Origin: Symbiodinium natans
Taxonomy: Eukaryota; Sar; Dinophyceae; Suessiales; Symbiodiniaceae
Length of the DNA stretch: 64,000 nt
Direction: 5' to 3'
Assembly: GCA_905221605.1 (NCBI GenBank)
Contig: CAJNDS010002065.1
Location: 628,501 to 692,500, forward strand
This document shows, one piece after another, positions 62,606 to 64,000 of the stretch; position 1 is the first letter of the stretch, and the number at the start of each line of letters is the position of its first letter. The notes under the pieces were generated by a model. It saw only the letters and a list, made by a program, of their open reading frames with translations, did not search any database and was not told the origin of the DNA. The translations under genes were made by a program, and so were the position numbers.

Positions 62606-64000
62606 ATGGCACTGCCAACCTCGTCGTCGAGTGCCGACACAACCATGACCTTCGGTGATGGTGATGCTATTGCTGCACCTGCATTGGGCGAAAGCACAGG
62701 CTGCGCCGACACAGATGCGGTTACATCATCAGATGATGCCGTTGAGCTGGTCGCGGTTGCGAAGGCACCCGCACGAACCAGAAGTGGTTTGAGCGTATTG
62801 CGTGAAGATGGAAACTCGAAGATGAGTCAAGTTTCACGCCTCAGATCCACTTCCAGACAATCATCGGAACGAACATCAAAGAGATCCAACACTCCAAGTA
62901 CTCCACGACGAAGAAGAGGCACTTCTCCACGAATCTCTCCACGATCCTCGCCGGACGCCGGACGACCGGAAACGTCACCGCGAAGAGGGTACGGTGGCCC
63001 TCTTTTGGGTACCGGCCTCCCCAGTTCGGAACCTCCGGCTGGCGGCAGGAGCGGGCTTGATTCGGGTCCCCCGGTTGAGTCTGCTAACCCTCTAGCGGAA
63101 CGAATCCGGGAAGAAGGCGAAAGGCGGAAGATGGAAGAGGTCATTGCCATGTTGCGACTGAAGATCGAGGAGATGCAACAGGAAGACTATGGGGCATCAC
63201 TCAGGATCGAGCAGCTAGAACGCGAACGTGATCAGAACGCGCAACTGGCAGCTCATATCCATCAACGTCACGAAGCTACACTCGCTGAACGTGAGCAAGT
63301 CGTTGGTGCCACGATCGCAACACTGGAGCAACATGCTGCCGACAATCATCATCAAGCGACGATGACTCAGGAGCAGTTGATGCACCAGCAACGCGAGATG
63401 GCGCAGTACATGGTCAACGTGGAAGAAGCGGCCCATGGTGAAGGAAACACGATAGCTCGAGAATACCAGCGACTTACAGAGGAGCTGAACATTCGAGCAC
63501 ATGAAAATCTGAGAAGGCGAGCCGATCTACAACAAGCCGAAGTCATTGTGGCCCAGATGGAAGATCAGCTGCGAACCTCCGAGTTTGCACATGAAGCATC
63601 CGAAAGACAGAAAAGTGAGATGCGAGAATATGCTCATCATGAGAGCGTGGCATTGCAGGATGAACGCGATCAGACCAGGCTCTTGAACGTGAACATTCAT
63701 GGCGTCATCGTTCAGTACCACGAAGAAGAAGAAAGAGCAGCTGCTTTGAGACAAGCTGTGCACGAAATGGAGCAGCGATTGGAAGGCCAACATGCTTCGT
63801 TGCCTAGCATCCATGAGGAGCTGCAAAGGGTACGAGCGGAATGCCAATCTCATGAGGACGTCAATCGACGACTGACATCGGAATTGGATGCTGCGAGACA
63901 GGTTCAAACGTGCAACCGACCTACGTCAGCCGGAACGTCTGAGTGGGATAATGTTTCTTCAGTGCCTAGGGTAGGTGTGCATAATTCGCGTCCACAAAGC
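62606..64000 (+). CDS. Open frame running off the right edge, probable Gag N terminus
   Basis: The frame is open from the ATG at 62606, right after an in-frame TGA at 62600, to the last base: 465 codons with no stop in the window. Residues 1-85 are Ala/Ser/Asp-rich. Residues ~75-150 are Arg/Ser/Pro-rich and basic (TPRRRRGTSPRISPRSSP). Residues ~161-432 form a long Glu/Gln/Arg heptad-rich coiled coil, and the visible end is Ser/Pro/Arg-containing (EWDNVSSVPRVG). Position, 56 bp after a candidate LTR with a primer-site-like sequence, suggests the Gag part of another LTR polyprotein, but no Gag or Pol motif is reached. It could instead be a host coiled-coil gene. Antisense frames here are its shadows. 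Confidence 0.72.
   Translation, partial: MALPTSSSSADTTMTFGDGDAIAAPALGESTGCADTDAVTSSDDAVELVAVAKAPARTRSGLSVLREDGNSKMSQVSRLRSTSRQSSERTSKRSNTPSTPRRRRGTSPRISPRSSPDAGRPETSPRRGYGGPLLGTGLPSSEPPAGGRSGLDSGPPVESANPLAERIREEGERRKMEEVIAMLRLKIEEMQQEDYGASLRIEQLERERDQNAQLAAHIHQRHEATLAEREQVVGATIATLEQHAADNHHQATMTQEQLMHQQREMAQYMVNVEEAAHGEGNTIAREYQRLTEELNIRAHENLRRRADLQQAEVIVAQMEDQLRTSEFAHEASERQKSEMREYAHHESVALQDERDQTRLLNVNIHGVIVQYHEEEERAAALRQAVHEMEQRLEGQHASLPSIHEELQRVRAECQSHEDVNRRLTSELDAARQVQTCNRPTSAGTSEWDNVSSVPRVGVHNSRPQS

Noticed and set aside
62827-63907. Three minus-strand frames of 95-126 codons
   Set aside because: Shadows of the continuous plus-strand frame starting at 62606.

Overview
The window looks like nuclear DNA of a dinoflagellate, most likely a Symbiodiniaceae-type alga, though this is inferred without a database search. 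Three things point there. Interstitial plant-type telomere repeats (TTTAGGG/CCCTAAA) occur every few hundred bases on both strands. The Ty1/copia polyprotein has an unusual domain set. Both LTR candidates carry a motif matching the 3' half of the dinoflagellate spliced leader. I see no ordinary host gene, rRNA, tRNA or CRISPR array. The window is almost entirely mobile elements, satellites and telomere-like repeats.

Layout. 1-5508: a mosaic of short unique fragments joined by telomere-like arrays. 5514-15057: a complete Ty1/copia LTR retrotransposon with identical 229-bp LTRs, a TAGGG target duplication inside a TTTAGGG array, and one intact ORF of 2906 codons. 15063-22205: more mosaic. 22258-28647: a block without telomere repeats made of a CT microsatellite, ~0.5-kb satellites, a minus-strand gene with a 1-nt lesion and a 55-bp minisatellite; it is cut by a 100-N gap at 28648-28747. 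28748-37940: mosaic again. 37957-55370: a nearly identical copy of that block extended to 17.4 kb. It continues through more satellites, 55-bp arrays in both orientations and a 4-kb fold-back array, and it is bounded by inverted ~31-bp sequences beside (TA)n. 55381-60383: an intact LINE with ORF1 and ORF2 in the same frame, separated by one TGA in a classical readthrough context. 60421-62255: mosaic. 62261-64000: the probable 5' end of a second LTR element, with an ORF that is open to the window edge.

The main result is the copia element. Besides Gag, protease, integrase, RT and RNase H it encodes two tandem protease-like domains, a cytosine-methyltransferase-like domain (GGPPC motif) and a 2-oxoglutarate/Fe(II)-dioxygenase-like domain (HRD...H...R). 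A possible DNA-methylating and a possible base- or nucleic-acid-oxidising domain in one polyprotein suggests that the element modifies its own DNA or its target chromatin. The second system worth attention is the 17.4-kb TIR-bounded, telomere-repeat-free unit with its unknown zinc-ribbon-like gene and its fold-back array.
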